Below are positions 6,476 to 13,165 of a stretch of 14,331 nt of DNA, one piece after another. Position 1 is the stretch's first letter. Each line of letters begins with the position of its first letter. The stretch spans positions 1 to 14,331 of the forward strand of contig JAGSHJ010000033.1 in assembly GCA_023954595.1 (NCBI GenBank), read 5' to 3'. The position numbers and the translations under genes are program-made. The stretch is from Bacteriovoracaceae bacterium (GTDB lineage: Bacteria > Bdellovibrionota > Bacteriovoracia > Bacteriovoracales > Bacteriovoracaceae). The notes below the pieces were generated by a model, which worked only from the letters and a program-made list of their open reading frames with translations, ran no database searches and was not told the origin of the DNA.

Positions 6476-8578
6476 CTATTTTGCGTTAAAGCCCAAATAG
6501 ACATCAAATATCTTATTTACTTTTTTAGAGTCCGCTAGCTCGAGCTCTTTATCCATCATCTTATAGAAGAATAAGTTTCTAAAAATGAGTTTTACATACT
6601 TGCGTGTTTCAGGAAATGGAATGTTTTCAATGTTATGTAAGATAGAGTCTTCATGCGTGAGGTACTCTCTACGCCACTTTTTAACTCTAGACTCACCTGC
6701 ATTATAAGCTGAAAGAGCGTAGACGAGGTTGCTCTCATACTGATTCATAAGCTTTGTGAGGTACTTGCTTCCAATTTTTATATTGATGTTTGGATTGTAT
6801 AAGTGCTTAGTTTGTACACCATTCCAATACATTTTAGCAGTAGCAGGCATTAGTTGCATAAGCCCTCTGGCACCTACCCATGATCTTGCTCTACTGTTAA
6901 ATCCTGACTCTTGCCTGATTAAAGAAAGAGCAATTAGAGGATCATAATTTTTAGAGTATTTTGATACCTGATTTAAAAATGGTCTTGGGAATAGAATATT
7001 TAATACATTCTCATCTAGTGAGATAAGCTTTCTATTAAGACCGCGGTAGATAATTTTAAAACTTTCTAGGTAGTTCTCTTCTTCCTTCAATGCGGCAGAG
7101 GATAATAAAACCATTGTCGCTTGAGATTCATCAAGGCTATGAGATTCATTCTGTCTGGCAACAACTCTAGAGTATATTTTAAAAATATTATTGTATTCAA
7201 GCTTAATGAAAGGCTTGAAGTCTAAGTCGCCCCAAATCTTTAACCTCTTAAGCGAGCGTATTGAGTAGGTGTCTAATTTCGGAAGAACCTTAGGTGTTGT
7301 GGAATCTTTATTAGCTAAGCGGTAGTAGAGCTTGTCAGCGGGTGAGTTAAATTCCTCGCTTAGAAGCTTTGCCGCTAAAATAGAATAATAATTAAGAGGA
7401 GACTTCGTTACAAGGTTTTCAAAAATCTCTTTATGTTTAGCTATCTCGGCCTCTTTCATTGTATAGGCCACCCAGAACTGTAGGCGTTCATCTGATAGAG
7501 ATGCGTACCCGTTATGTAGATTGTATGGAACAATAACCTGAGAGAATGCTTTTTTGTATTCTTCTTGTGTAATCCAAGTCCACATGAGCTCAAACGTTGT
7601 GTTCTCGTCCTTTGGGTTAAGCTTTAAAATTGTTTCAAAAGCCTCGCGAGCAATTTTGAAATGGCTTCTTCTAGTTAAGGACTTTCCAAGGCTTAGTACT
7701 CTTTTATCAGCTTTGGCCTGAGGTAGGTGCTCGTAAGAGAGCCTATAATAATTAAGTGCCTCTCTGAGGTGCTTTGCAATTTCTTTTTCTTTCTTTTCTT
7801 TATCAGCCGCATTGAACGCCTTTTTTATAAGCTTTTTAAGCTCGCTAAATAGAACGTACTTTGAGCTATATTGGTCAAGACCTTTGACCTGGATAAATCT
7901 CGTGAGATCTGGGGTTATCTCCATGTATTGCAATAGACTCTTAGGCGGTGTTCTGGATTTACTCATAAAATGGTCCGCAAGAATCTTTGAGTAGCGAGTA
8001 AGTGTTGTGTCACTCTCTTTAAAGCGGCTCAAAAGAAAGCTCAGCCCTTCAATTACAGATTTGTTGGTAATGGATTCTGCATGTGCCTCAAAGAATTCAA
8101 ATTCACTTTTATGAGCATTAAGGGAGTCTTTCTTTTTTGCCAGAAGTTTCAAATATTGATTGAAGCACATTGAGGTCGCTTGAGCTTGAAGGTCCGACTT
8201 TAAGTGATTACTAGGTTGATTGAGAGACATTTTAGAACATGTACTTCTCATTGCTTTAACACTCTTATTAGAGTGAATGTCTACTATTGCCTTAAGCCAG
8301 TCTTTATAGATGTAGAATGTTGGGTGAGTGTTTACCTGTTTTAAAAGCTTTTTAGTGAGTCTGATATTTATATAGCCTTGCTCTGTAATTTCAAAGAGTT
8401 TTGCAAGGTTATGTCCAAGTCTCGTCTCTGCTCGAGTGACTTTAAGAGTTGGGTCATTTAATAACTTAGTAATTTGAAGTTTTGATGGGCTCTTGGACGG
8501 TGTAGACGCAAAGGAGCTAAAACTCAAAAAGAGCAAAAGTATAAAGGTTATAGGTGCTGATCTAAATTGGTCGTCCAA
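6476..8578 (-). CDS. Slt70-like soluble lytic murein transglycosylase
   Basis: This periplasmic enzyme cleaves the MurNAc-GlcNAc bond of peptidoglycan, leaving 1,6-anhydro ends. The C-terminal SLT domain is unmistakable: SLIRQESGF with catalytic Glu557, VGARGLMQLMPATA, LYNPNINIKIGSKYL, YALSAYNAGESRVKKW and ENIPFPETRKYV. About 500 residues before it are helical with TPR-like pieces (such as AREAFETILKLNPKDENTTFEL), like the Slt70 superhelical ring, and lysine-rich. I chose the TTG at 8576-8578 (700 residues) because AGGAGG at 8583-8588 precedes it and it gives a clean signal peptide ending near FSSFA. The spacing of four bases is short. An ATG at 8626 in the same frame would add 16 residues before the signal peptide with no good ribosome site. 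It follows the HAMP gene by 68 bases and probably shares its transcript. Confidence 0.92.
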   Translation of the reverse strand: MDDQFRSAPITFILLLFLSFSSFASTPSKSPSKLQITKLLNDPTLKVTRAETRLGHNLAKLFEITEQGYINIRLTKKLLKQVNTHPTFYIYKDWLKAIVDIHSNKSVKAMRSTCSKMSLNQPSNHLKSDLQAQATSMCFNQYLKLLAKKKDSLNAHKSEFEFFEAHAESITNKSVIEGLSFLLSRFKESDTTLTRYSKILADHFMSKSRTPPKSLLQYMEITPDLTRFIQVKGLDQYSSKYVLFSELKKLIKKAFNAADKEKKEKEIAKHLREALNYYRLSYEHLPQAKADKRVLSLGKSLTRRSHFKIAREAFETILKLNPKDENTTFELMWTWITQEEYKKAFSQVIVPYNLHNGYASLSDERLQFWVAYTMKEAEIAKHKEIFENLVTKSPLNYYSILAAKLLSEEFNSPADKLYYRLANKDSTTPKVLPKLDTYSIRSLKRLKIWGDLDFKPFIKLEYNNIFKIYSRVVARQNESHSLDESQATMVLLSSAALKEEENYLESFKIIYRGLNRKLISLDENVLNILFPRPFLNQVSKYSKNYDPLIALSLIRQESGFNSRARSWVGARGLMQLMPATAKMYWNGVQTKHLYNPNINIKIGSKYLTKLMNQYESNLVYALSAYNAGESRVKKWRREYLTHEDSILHNIENIPFPETRKYVKLIFRNLFFYKMMDKELELADSKKVNKIFDVYLGFNAK

Positions 8579-8646
8579 ACTGCCTCCTGCATTTTGAAGT
8601 TCTACCAAAATGGTAACATCGCCCAAGCTTTTATGTAAGGTGTAAA

Positions 8647-9201
8647 TTAATCTTCTTTATTGCGTGATTGGATTTTCGCTAAGTTAGATTGAATTTCGCC
8701 AAGTACAGGCTTCTTATCTTCAGGCACAACCAATGCTAAGTTTGCGATATAAGATGAAACTTCATCTAGGTAGGCAAAGTCTTCTTGACGTTGGTTAACA
8801 AAATAATCCACCGTGGCATTTACGTCTTCTGCAACGTCGTGGAAGTAGTCACCATTTCTAAAGAAAAGATCACGTGCTTCCCCTCCATTTCTAATACTTT
8901 CCAGATGTTTAGAAAGTTTATACATGGGACCAGCGATCTTATGGCTTAGAAAAATAGAGAATACGAATAGAAAACCAAGAAAAACGAGCTGAATAATTCC
9001 AAGAATCCCAATTAATTGGTTTCTGGACTCTAAATATTGAGCACTTTTGTCAGGTGCTAGCTCTATTATATAATCGAATAAATCGACAATTATAAAAGGG
9101 TAGATCAAGGTGGCCAACAAAGTGAAGCTGCAAATAATGAAGCTCAGCTTATATTGAAACTTTGGATTGATAATGAATATGCTTCTTTTATACTTAGCCA
9201 A
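8647..9201 (-). CDS. Small membrane protein with HAMP-like domain
   Basis: This 184-residue protein has a short basic cytoplasmic N-terminus, TM1 at about 18-40, a periplasmic loop of about 20 residues, TM2 at about 62-85, then a HAMP-like segment (SHKIAGPMYKLSKHLESIRNGG...NGDYFHDVAEDVN, about 86-132) and a helical tail. There is no kinase, cyclase or methyl-accepting domain after the HAMP, and the periplasmic loop is too short for a classic sensor. Comparable short TM-TM-HAMP proteins are, from memory, common in deltaproteobacteria with no settled function. The start is the TTG at 9199-9201: an in-frame TAA lies directly upstream, so no earlier start is possible. Its ribosome site (AAGGG) is weak and nine bases away. 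It sits upstream of the transglycosylase and divergent from mrp. Confidence 0.7.
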   Translation of the reverse strand: MAKYKRSIFIINPKFQYKLSFIICSFTLLATLIYPFIIVDLFDYIIELAPDKSAQYLESRNQLIGILGIIQLVFLGFLFVFSIFLSHKIAGPMYKLSKHLESIRNGGEARDLFFRNGDYFHDVAEDVNATVDYFVNQRQEDFAYLDEVSSYIANLALVVPEDKKPVLGEIQSNLAKIQSRNKED

Positions 9202-9219
9202 TTAAATAGACCCTTGGAT

Positions 9220-9257
9220 AAATGTTTAATATCTTTATATTATTATGATAAACATTT
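9220..9257. repeat. Perfect inverted repeat in the HAMP/mrp divergent region
   Basis: AAATGTTTA (9220-9228) and its exact complement TAAACATTT (9249-9257) are 20 bases apart, in the middle of the 106-base gap between the two divergent genes. A further small dyad, AAACA-TT-TGTTT, spans 9250-9261. Candidate promoter parts fall here: TTGGAT (9214) to TATATT (9236) rightward, and AT-rich -10-like runs leftward. It looks more like paired operator boxes than a terminator. Confidence 0.55.
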
Positions 9258-9307
9258 GTTTGTAAAAAATAGCGATAACAGGAAAATTTGTCCTAGAAAG
9301 GAAAGTA

Positions 9308-10465
9308 ATGGAAAAGATCAACGATAAATTAAAAAATATTAAAAACCCAGAGTCAGGGGCAACACTTTTAGAAGAGTCCAGACTTAGTAAGGTTGAGTTC
9401 AAAGGTGAATCCTTAATGATCACTTTGCAAAGAGATGGAATTTCTCCAGAAGCAAAGAGAAAAATCGAAGACGAAATCATCGATGCATTAAAAGACGAAG
9501 TAAAAGAGGATAATATCTTTATCCTTTCAGAATCTAAAAAAAGTGAAGACATTTATAAAGCTGCCGGAAAGGCTGCAAAGAAAGAGCCTGCAAAACCTGC
9601 AGAGCTAAAGGTTGGGCATGGACAAGTTGGCGAGAAGAAAAGAATTCCAAATGTTGGTAAGATCATCGCAATTGGTTCAGGAAAGGGCGGGGTTGGTAAA
9701 TCTACGTTTACTGCAAACTTAGCTGCGACTCTAACTGCACAAGGCAATAAGGTTGGTATTATTGATGCGGATATTTATGGACCATCAATGCCTATGCTTC
9801 TAAATAAAAGAGGTGAAAAGCCAGAGGCCAGTGAAGACAAACAGATCCTTCCACTGGAAGCATATGGAATGAAATTCATTAGTTTTGGTAACTTCATTCA
9901 TGAAGACGAGCCGGTTGTTTGGAGAGGTCCAATGCTTGGTGGTGTTTTAAATCAATTCTTCTTTGAGACTGATTGGGGCGAGCTTGATTATCTTCTTTTA
10001 GACCTTCCTCCTGGAACAGGTGATGTTCAATTGTCTATGGTTCAAAACCTTGAATTAGATGGATCGATAATTGTGTCCACTCCACAGGATATGGCGCTTC
10101 TTGATGCACGTAAGGCCCTGCATATGTTCGATAAACTGAACGTTCATGTAATTGGCATGATTGAAAATATGAGCTCTTTTGTGTGTGACGATTGTGGAAA
10201 AGAGCACTTTTTATATGGAACAGGCGGTGTAATGAGCGCTTGTAGCGAGCTTGGTGTTGGATACCTTGGTAAAATTCCAATGGAGATGGCACTTAGAAAA
10301 GGCAGTGACTTTGGAACTCCTTATATGACTCAAAATAAATATGAAGGTAATCCTGTATGGAAGTCTTATCAAGAAATAGCTTCCCGTCTAGACAGGTATT
10401 TCAATCCATCCGATAATAAAAAGAAAAGCCTAATGTCGAAAATATTCGGCAAAAAGGAACAATGA
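9308..10465 (+). CDS. mrp: Mrp/ApbC-family iron-sulphur cluster carrier ATPase
   Basis: This is a cytosolic P-loop protein of the Mrp/NBP35 group that carries and delivers Fe-S clusters. An N-terminal FSCA/DUF59-like domain covers about 1-75. A lysine/alanine-rich linker follows, and then the ATPase: deviant Walker A GKGGVGKST (125-133), DADIYGPSMP (153-162), VWRGPML (204-210), DLPPGTGDVQL (232-242) and the cluster-binding CxxC at Cys293/Cys296 (FVCDDCGKEHFLYGTGG). A basic tail ends the 385 residues. AAGGA just before the ATG fits. It begins a three-gene rightward operon and overlaps the next gene by four bases (ATGA). The superfamily includes ParA and MinD, but the CxxC and FSCA domain make Mrp the clear choice. 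Confidence 0.95.
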   Translation: MEKINDKLKNIKNPESGATLLEESRLSKVEFKGESLMITLQRDGISPEAKRKIEDEIIDALKDEVKEDNIFILSESKKSEDIYKAAGKAAKKEPAKPAELKVGHGQVGEKKRIPNVGKIIAIGSGKGGVGKSTFTANLAATLTAQGNKVGIIDADIYGPSMPMLLNKRGEKPEASEDKQILPLEAYGMKFISFGNFIHEDEPVVWRGPMLGGVLNQFFFETDWGELDYLLLDLPPGTGDVQLSMVQNLELDGSIIVSTPQDMALLDARKALHMFDKLNVHVIGMIENMSSFVCDDCGKEHFLYGTGGVMSACSELGVGYLGKIPMEMALRKGSDFGTPYMTQNKYEGNPVWKSYQEIASRLDRYFNPSDNKKKSLMSKIFGKKEQ

Positions 10466-11007
10466 GAACAGAAGAGCTTTTTCCCATTTTGGATGAGCAG
10501 GTCTCTGTTGGATTTACTGGTAAAGTAAATGTGTTAGATGACCTTACCAAGAGACTACTTGGGAGTATCGATCTAAGTGAAGGAGAGGTCTGGAGCTGTA
10601 GTTATCGTTCAAACTTAGGACTCAAGGCCTTCTTCAACCTATGCATTGATTCTTTTGAGGGTGATGATATCTTTAGCTATGTGGTTGAGCCGGAGATTTT
10701 ACAAAGCTCTAGATCAATTCATTACCCTTATAGTGTATTGAAGAGAAAAAGTGCTGAAGTTCTTGAATCTTTTAAAGAGAGTAAGAGCCTCAGGCCACCT
10801 GGTGGATTAAAGCTTATTGTGAACCCTGAGTTTTTAACAAGTGGTGCACAAGTAGAAGGCGATGAATATGATTTACTCTGTTCAATTGCTGATTATAATA
10901 AAGTGGAAGAGATTTATAAAAATTGCGAATTGTTGGATTATCAAATCACCAATGCGCTTGTATCGTTAAGAAAGAAAAACGCCTTAACCGTTGTAAAAAA
11001 AGGATAA
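10462..11007 (+). CDS. DUF4388 (PATAN)-like protein
   Basis: I do not recognise this 181-residue protein outright. The segment FTGKVNVLDDLTKRLLGSIDLSEGEVWSCSYRSNLGLKAFFNLC...FSYVVEPEI (about 18-78) fits the DUF4388/PATAN outline: a G-x-L start, a short helix, then xGxIxxxxGxVxxAxxxxxxGxxAfxxL and a final phenylalanine-rich strand. Such domains occur mostly in signalling proteins of deltaproteobacteria and cyanobacteria and probably bind partners. The rest is mixed helix and loop with no catalytic motif, signal peptide or membrane segment. AAGGA lies four bases before the ATG, and the ATG overlaps the mrp stop (ATGA), so translation is coupled to mrp. The domain call is by eye only. Confidence 0.6.
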   Translation: MRTEELFPILDEQVSVGFTGKVNVLDDLTKRLLGSIDLSEGEVWSCSYRSNLGLKAFFNLCIDSFEGDDIFSYVVEPEILQSSRSIHYPYSVLKRKSAEVLESFKESKSLRPPGGLKLIVNPEFLTSGAQVEGDEYDLLCSIADYNKVEEIYKNCELLDYQITNALVSLRKKNALTVVKKG

Positions 11008-11010
11008 ACT

Positions 11011-11202
11011 ATGAAATCACAGCAGCATAACCAGGGCGAGCTAAGAGAGCTAAACGTGGAAATTGAAACTCAGCTTTTGGATGATTTAGAAACTATGTCC
11101 AAAAATAGTGGACTGGCAAAAGATGAATTGGTTGCGATTGCAATAAAGAGATTCAGATCAAGCCATGCCGATTATATGGGAATCGATCTAGATTATCCTT
11201 AA
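11011..11202 (+). CDS. Small ribbon-helix-helix-type protein
   Basis: This 63-residue protein has the ribbon-helix-helix outline: a short strand (RELNVEI, about 14-20), helix A (TQLLDDLETMSKNSG) and helix B (AKDELVAIAIKRFRSS), with a conserved-looking turn (GLAKDEL) between the helices. RHH proteins bind DNA as dimers through the strand. This strand carries acidic residues, so DNA contact is less certain. The C-terminal tail ADYMGIDLDYP is acidic and aromatic. AAGGA lies well placed before the ATG, three bases after the previous stop. It is the last gene of the mrp operon, ahead of a terminator. No toxin gene is adjacent, so an antitoxin role is unsupported; autoregulation of the operon is possible. 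Confidence 0.75.
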   Translation: MKSQQHNQGELRELNVEIETQLLDDLETMSKNSGLAKDELVAIAIKRFRSSHADYMGIDLDYP

Positions 11203-11223
11203 TCTATAATTTAACTAAACCAT

Positions 11224-11249
11224 AGGCCGAATCTCTTCGGCCTTTTTCT
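11224..11249 (+). terminator. Rho-independent terminator of the mrp operon
   Basis: AGGCCGAA (11224-11231) and TTCGGCCT (11236-11243) form an eight-base-pair GC-rich stem around loop TCTC, followed directly by TTTTCTT. This is a textbook intrinsic terminator 21 bases after the stop of the RHH gene. Confidence 0.9.
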
Positions 11250-11304
11250 TCTCTATATCCAGGCCATCCTTAATTACTCACTATATGAACCCTGCTCATT
11301 TAGG

Positions 11305-11342
11305 CTAATTAACGTCTAATTAGTGTCTGAACAATCTAATTA
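11305..11342. repeat. Three phased CTAATTA heptamers
   Basis: CTAATTA occurs at 11305-11311, 11316-11322 and 11336-11342. The starts are 11 and 20 bases apart, close to one and two helical turns, so all three would face the same side of the DNA. The middle copy is the perfect palindrome CTAATTAG. They end 12 bases before the candidate -35 at 11355, a typical place for an activator. In AT-rich DNA some repetition is expected by chance. Confidence 0.45.
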
Positions 11343-11354
11343 CTTTCATTAAAA

Positions 11355-11383
11355 TTGATCAAAAAGTAGACAGTGTGCATAAT
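11355..11383 (+). promoter_or_regulatory. Candidate promoter for the exported acidic protein
   Basis: TTGATC (11355-11360) and CATAAT (11378-11383) have exact 17-base spacing, with two and one mismatches from consensus. A start near 11390 would give a leader of about 110 bases. An imperfect dyad, AGTGT-N11-ACACT (11372-11392), is centred on the -10 and could be a repressor site. Confidence 0.4.
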
Positions 11384-11499
11384 TGTTACACTCTGACTTC
11401 TATGAGAATCCTTGTAAAAACGGTATCTTAGCTCCTGATTGTAGTGCTCCAGTATTGGCATGTGCGTTGCATTAAATATACATACAACAGGAGAGTAAA

Positions 11500-12336
11500 A
11501 TGAAAGCGTTTAAAAAACTAACAATCACAACAACAGTAATAGCAGGCCTAGCAGTTTTAGGATCTGGAAGTTACAACTCTATGGTGATGCAAGATACGGC
11601 TTTCATGAGTGATAACTCTGGAATTAAGTTTGCTAAAAGATTAGACGAAATGAATGGGAAGGTAGTTGTTGGCCGTATGGCAGCATCTACACCTAAGTGG
11701 ACTTCATTAAGCGAAGTTAAAAATAAAGAAGTAGCACCAAAAGTAGAAGTTGTGGCCAAAAAAGAAGTTGTTGAGCAAGAACAACAAGAAGTGGTTGCTT
11801 TCGCTGAGCCAGCAATTCAAGGGGACTTGGAGCTGAAGGTAACAAACGTGTTTTTTAAAGAGGCACTTAAGGATGGTCAATTCACAGGGTCAGCAAGAAG
11901 TGTTGATGGCGTTGTTGAAGAGATATATGTAAACCTTCCGAATGGACAAACAATTAATGTTAACTCTCGTGAGAGAATGGAAGGAAATGTTTTTGTTTAC
12001 GAAGATGAAGCTACAGGCGAAGAGGCAAGAGGTATGTTCTACGAAGTTAAAGAGGGAACATATATGGTGACTCTAACGAATGATTCTAGATACGCAGGTG
12101 CTAGGATGGAGCTTAAAGTAGAAGGTGGTGCTCAGGTTGCTTACGAAGAAGGTTACTATGATAGAAATCTTGGTTGGACAACAGATAGCCAAAACCACGA
12201 AGAAGAACTTGCTCAAGGTGATGAAGCATTAAGAGTTCAAGACCAGTATGAAGATGACAACTATAATGACTATGAAGACGGATACCAAGACAACGCTGAA
12301 AAAGAAGGCGAGTTTGGATTTAACTTTCAGGTGTAG
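11500..12336 (+). CDS. Exported acidic protein of unknown function
   Basis: I do not recognise this 278-residue protein. It starts with a signal peptide or N-terminal anchor (MKAFKK, then hydrophobic 8-24). A K/E/V/Q-rich, probably extended or coiled stretch follows at about 72-100. Next comes a domain at about 107-207 with strand-like alternation (LELKVTNVFF, VEEIYVNLPNGQTINV, GTYMVTLTN, MELKVEGG). The tail, about 215-270, is very acidic and rich in Asp, Glu, Asn and Tyr (such as YEDDNYNDYEDGYQDN). A strong CAGGAG ribosome site seven bases before the ATG suggests good expression. There are no cysteines. An acidic, tyrosine-rich tail could bind calcium or be a disordered surface segment, but nothing proves this. 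It is transcribed alone behind a long leader. Confidence 0.85.
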   Translation: MKAFKKLTITTTVIAGLAVLGSGSYNSMVMQDTAFMSDNSGIKFAKRLDEMNGKVVVGRMAASTPKWTSLSEVKNKEVAPKVEVVAKKEVVEQEQQEVVAFAEPAIQGDLELKVTNVFFKEALKDGQFTGSARSVDGVVEEIYVNLPNGQTINVNSRERMEGNVFVYEDEATGEEARGMFYEVKEGTYMVTLTNDSRYAGARMELKVEGGAQVAYEEGYYDRNLGWTTDSQNHEEELAQGDEALRVQDQYEDDNYNDYEDGYQDNAEKEGEFGFNFQV

Positions 12337-12354
12337 ATCTTAAAGAACTACACC
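12330..12354. terminator. Shared hairpin at a convergent gene junction (weak)
   Basis: GGTGTAG (12330-12336) and CTACACC (12348-12354) can pair around an 11-base loop. The stem covers the last codons of both convergent genes, whose stops are three bases apart. No U-tract follows on either strand, so termination by this stem alone is doubtful. Confidence 0.3.
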
Positions 12355-13074
12355 AAAAGCTGCACAAAGGGCCCAACCTGTCGCTGCTGTAAAAAGAGGA
12401 ATTGTAAGGTTGTCATCAAGCTTGATAGGCAACATTTCAAAACCAGATGCCAAAAGCGACAACAGTAAAGAGATTGTAATCGCAAGAACACTTGCAGATC
12501 CTAGAGTCACAGAAAAAATCCCAAGTGAAATTAAAAGCGTAGAAACGAAAAATGCTAAAGAGCCTTCAAGGCTTTTATGAGGAACAATTCTGCGTTTACC
12601 AAACTTAATACCGATAACAGCACTTAGTGGGTCTGCAATCGCCAGGGTGTAAATTGCTATGAGTGCTAGTGGTTTAGGAAATGTAATAATAGTTAGAAGT
12701 ACGGCAAAGACATAAGGAACCATTGCTGATTCTTTTAACTGCTCTTCAGCTCTCATGAAGAATCGAGTAATTGGCAAAAACTTGTTGGCCATTTCTGGGT
12801 AACTGATACGAACTTGCTCAACAACATATAAGAGACTGGCAATAAACCCAAGTAGATGAATTGCTTGTTGGTGGGTCAAGGTGAACCAGTACAATGAAGC
12901 GATAACAACACCGCAGGCCAGATGAAAAAATCTACGCGCCATTTGTAGGTTCTTTCTACTTGGGAGCTCTGCCGCAAGACCGCTAAGCGCATCGTCTGTT
13001 GCTGTGGATTCTTCGCCTTCAATTTTCCAGTTGTAATCTATCTTTGCCATATCTTTCTTATCGTCTATTTGCAT
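12340..13074 (-). CDS. SEC59/DGK1/VTE5-type CTP-dependent lipid kinase
   Basis: This is a multi-pass inner-membrane protein (about 244 residues, six or more hydrophobic helices) of the dolichol kinase/CTP-diacylglycerol kinase/phytol kinase family. Diagnostic motifs are IADPLSAVIGIKFGKR (about 146-161), HKSLEGSLAFF (about 166-176) and LDDNLTIPL near the C-terminus (about 219-227). RRFFHLACG (about 47-55) matches the family's first helix start. Eukaryotic members phosphorylate a lipid alcohol with CTP; the bacterial substrate is not known here and could be diacylglycerol or a prenyl alcohol. The start is uncertain: ATG at 13074, ATG at 13050 and TTG at 13128 are all in frame and none has a good ribosome site. 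TTG at 13128 would leave only 37 bases before the divergent lipoprotein gene, so an internal ATG is preferred. Confidence 0.8.
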   Translation of the reverse strand: MQIDDKKDMAKIDYNWKIEGEESTATDDALSGLAAELPSRKNLQMARRFFHLACGVVIASLYWFTLTHQQAIHLLGFIASLLYVVEQVRISYPEMANKFLPITRFFMRAEEQLKESAMVPYVFAVLLTIITFPKPLALIAIYTLAIADPLSAVIGIKFGKRRIVPHKSLEGSLAFFVSTLLISLGIFSVTLGSASVLAITISLLLSLLASGFEMLPIKLDDNLTIPLFTAATGWALCAAFGVVL

Positions 13075-13165
13075 GTTTAATTTACCAAATCTTCTATGCT
13101 TGCTCTCGAAATAATCAATGTGACGCAAAGCTATTTCATTGTAAAGATATTATTAGGCGAGTGAT

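Larger units (their letters stand above)
11250..11499 (+). other. Long leader/regulatory region before the exported acidic protein
   Basis: This stretch holds no credible gene on either strand. It contains three CTAATTA heptamers (11305-11342), a candidate promoter (11355-11383) overlapped by an AGTGT/ACACT dyad (11372-11392), and a possible stem between CTCCTG (11432-11437) and the CAGGAG ribosome site (11488-11493). A second -35-like TTGGCA lies at 11455-11460 but has no good -10 partner. No known riboswitch fold was recognised. Confidence 0.5.

Noticed and set aside
8603..8615. Hairpin TACCA-AAA-TGGTA between the HAMP and transglycosylase genes
   Set aside because: Five base pairs with no T-run; too weak to call a terminator or processing site.
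8579..8626. Extra N-terminal 16 residues of the transglycosylase from the ATG at 8626
   Set aside because: The TTG at 8578 follows a perfect AGGAGG and leaves a normal signal peptide; the longer form puts polar residues before it and lacks a clear ribosome site.
9553..9747. Antisense open frame within mrp
   Set aside because: It is a reverse-strand shadow of the conserved Mrp linker and P-loop region, with no ribosome site or family resemblance.
10035..10292. 85-residue antisense open frame within mrp
   Set aside because: It runs opposite the conserved ATPase core and the CxxC region, and its composition is not protein-like for an independent gene.
11011..11202. RHH gene as the antitoxin of a toxin-antitoxin pair
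   Set aside because: No small toxin-like gene is adjacent; the upstream partner looks like a DUF4388 domain and the next element is a terminator.
11372..11392. CRP-type operator at the 11355 promoter
   Set aside because: The arms do not fit TGTGA-N6-TCACA; only a generic five-base dyad is present.
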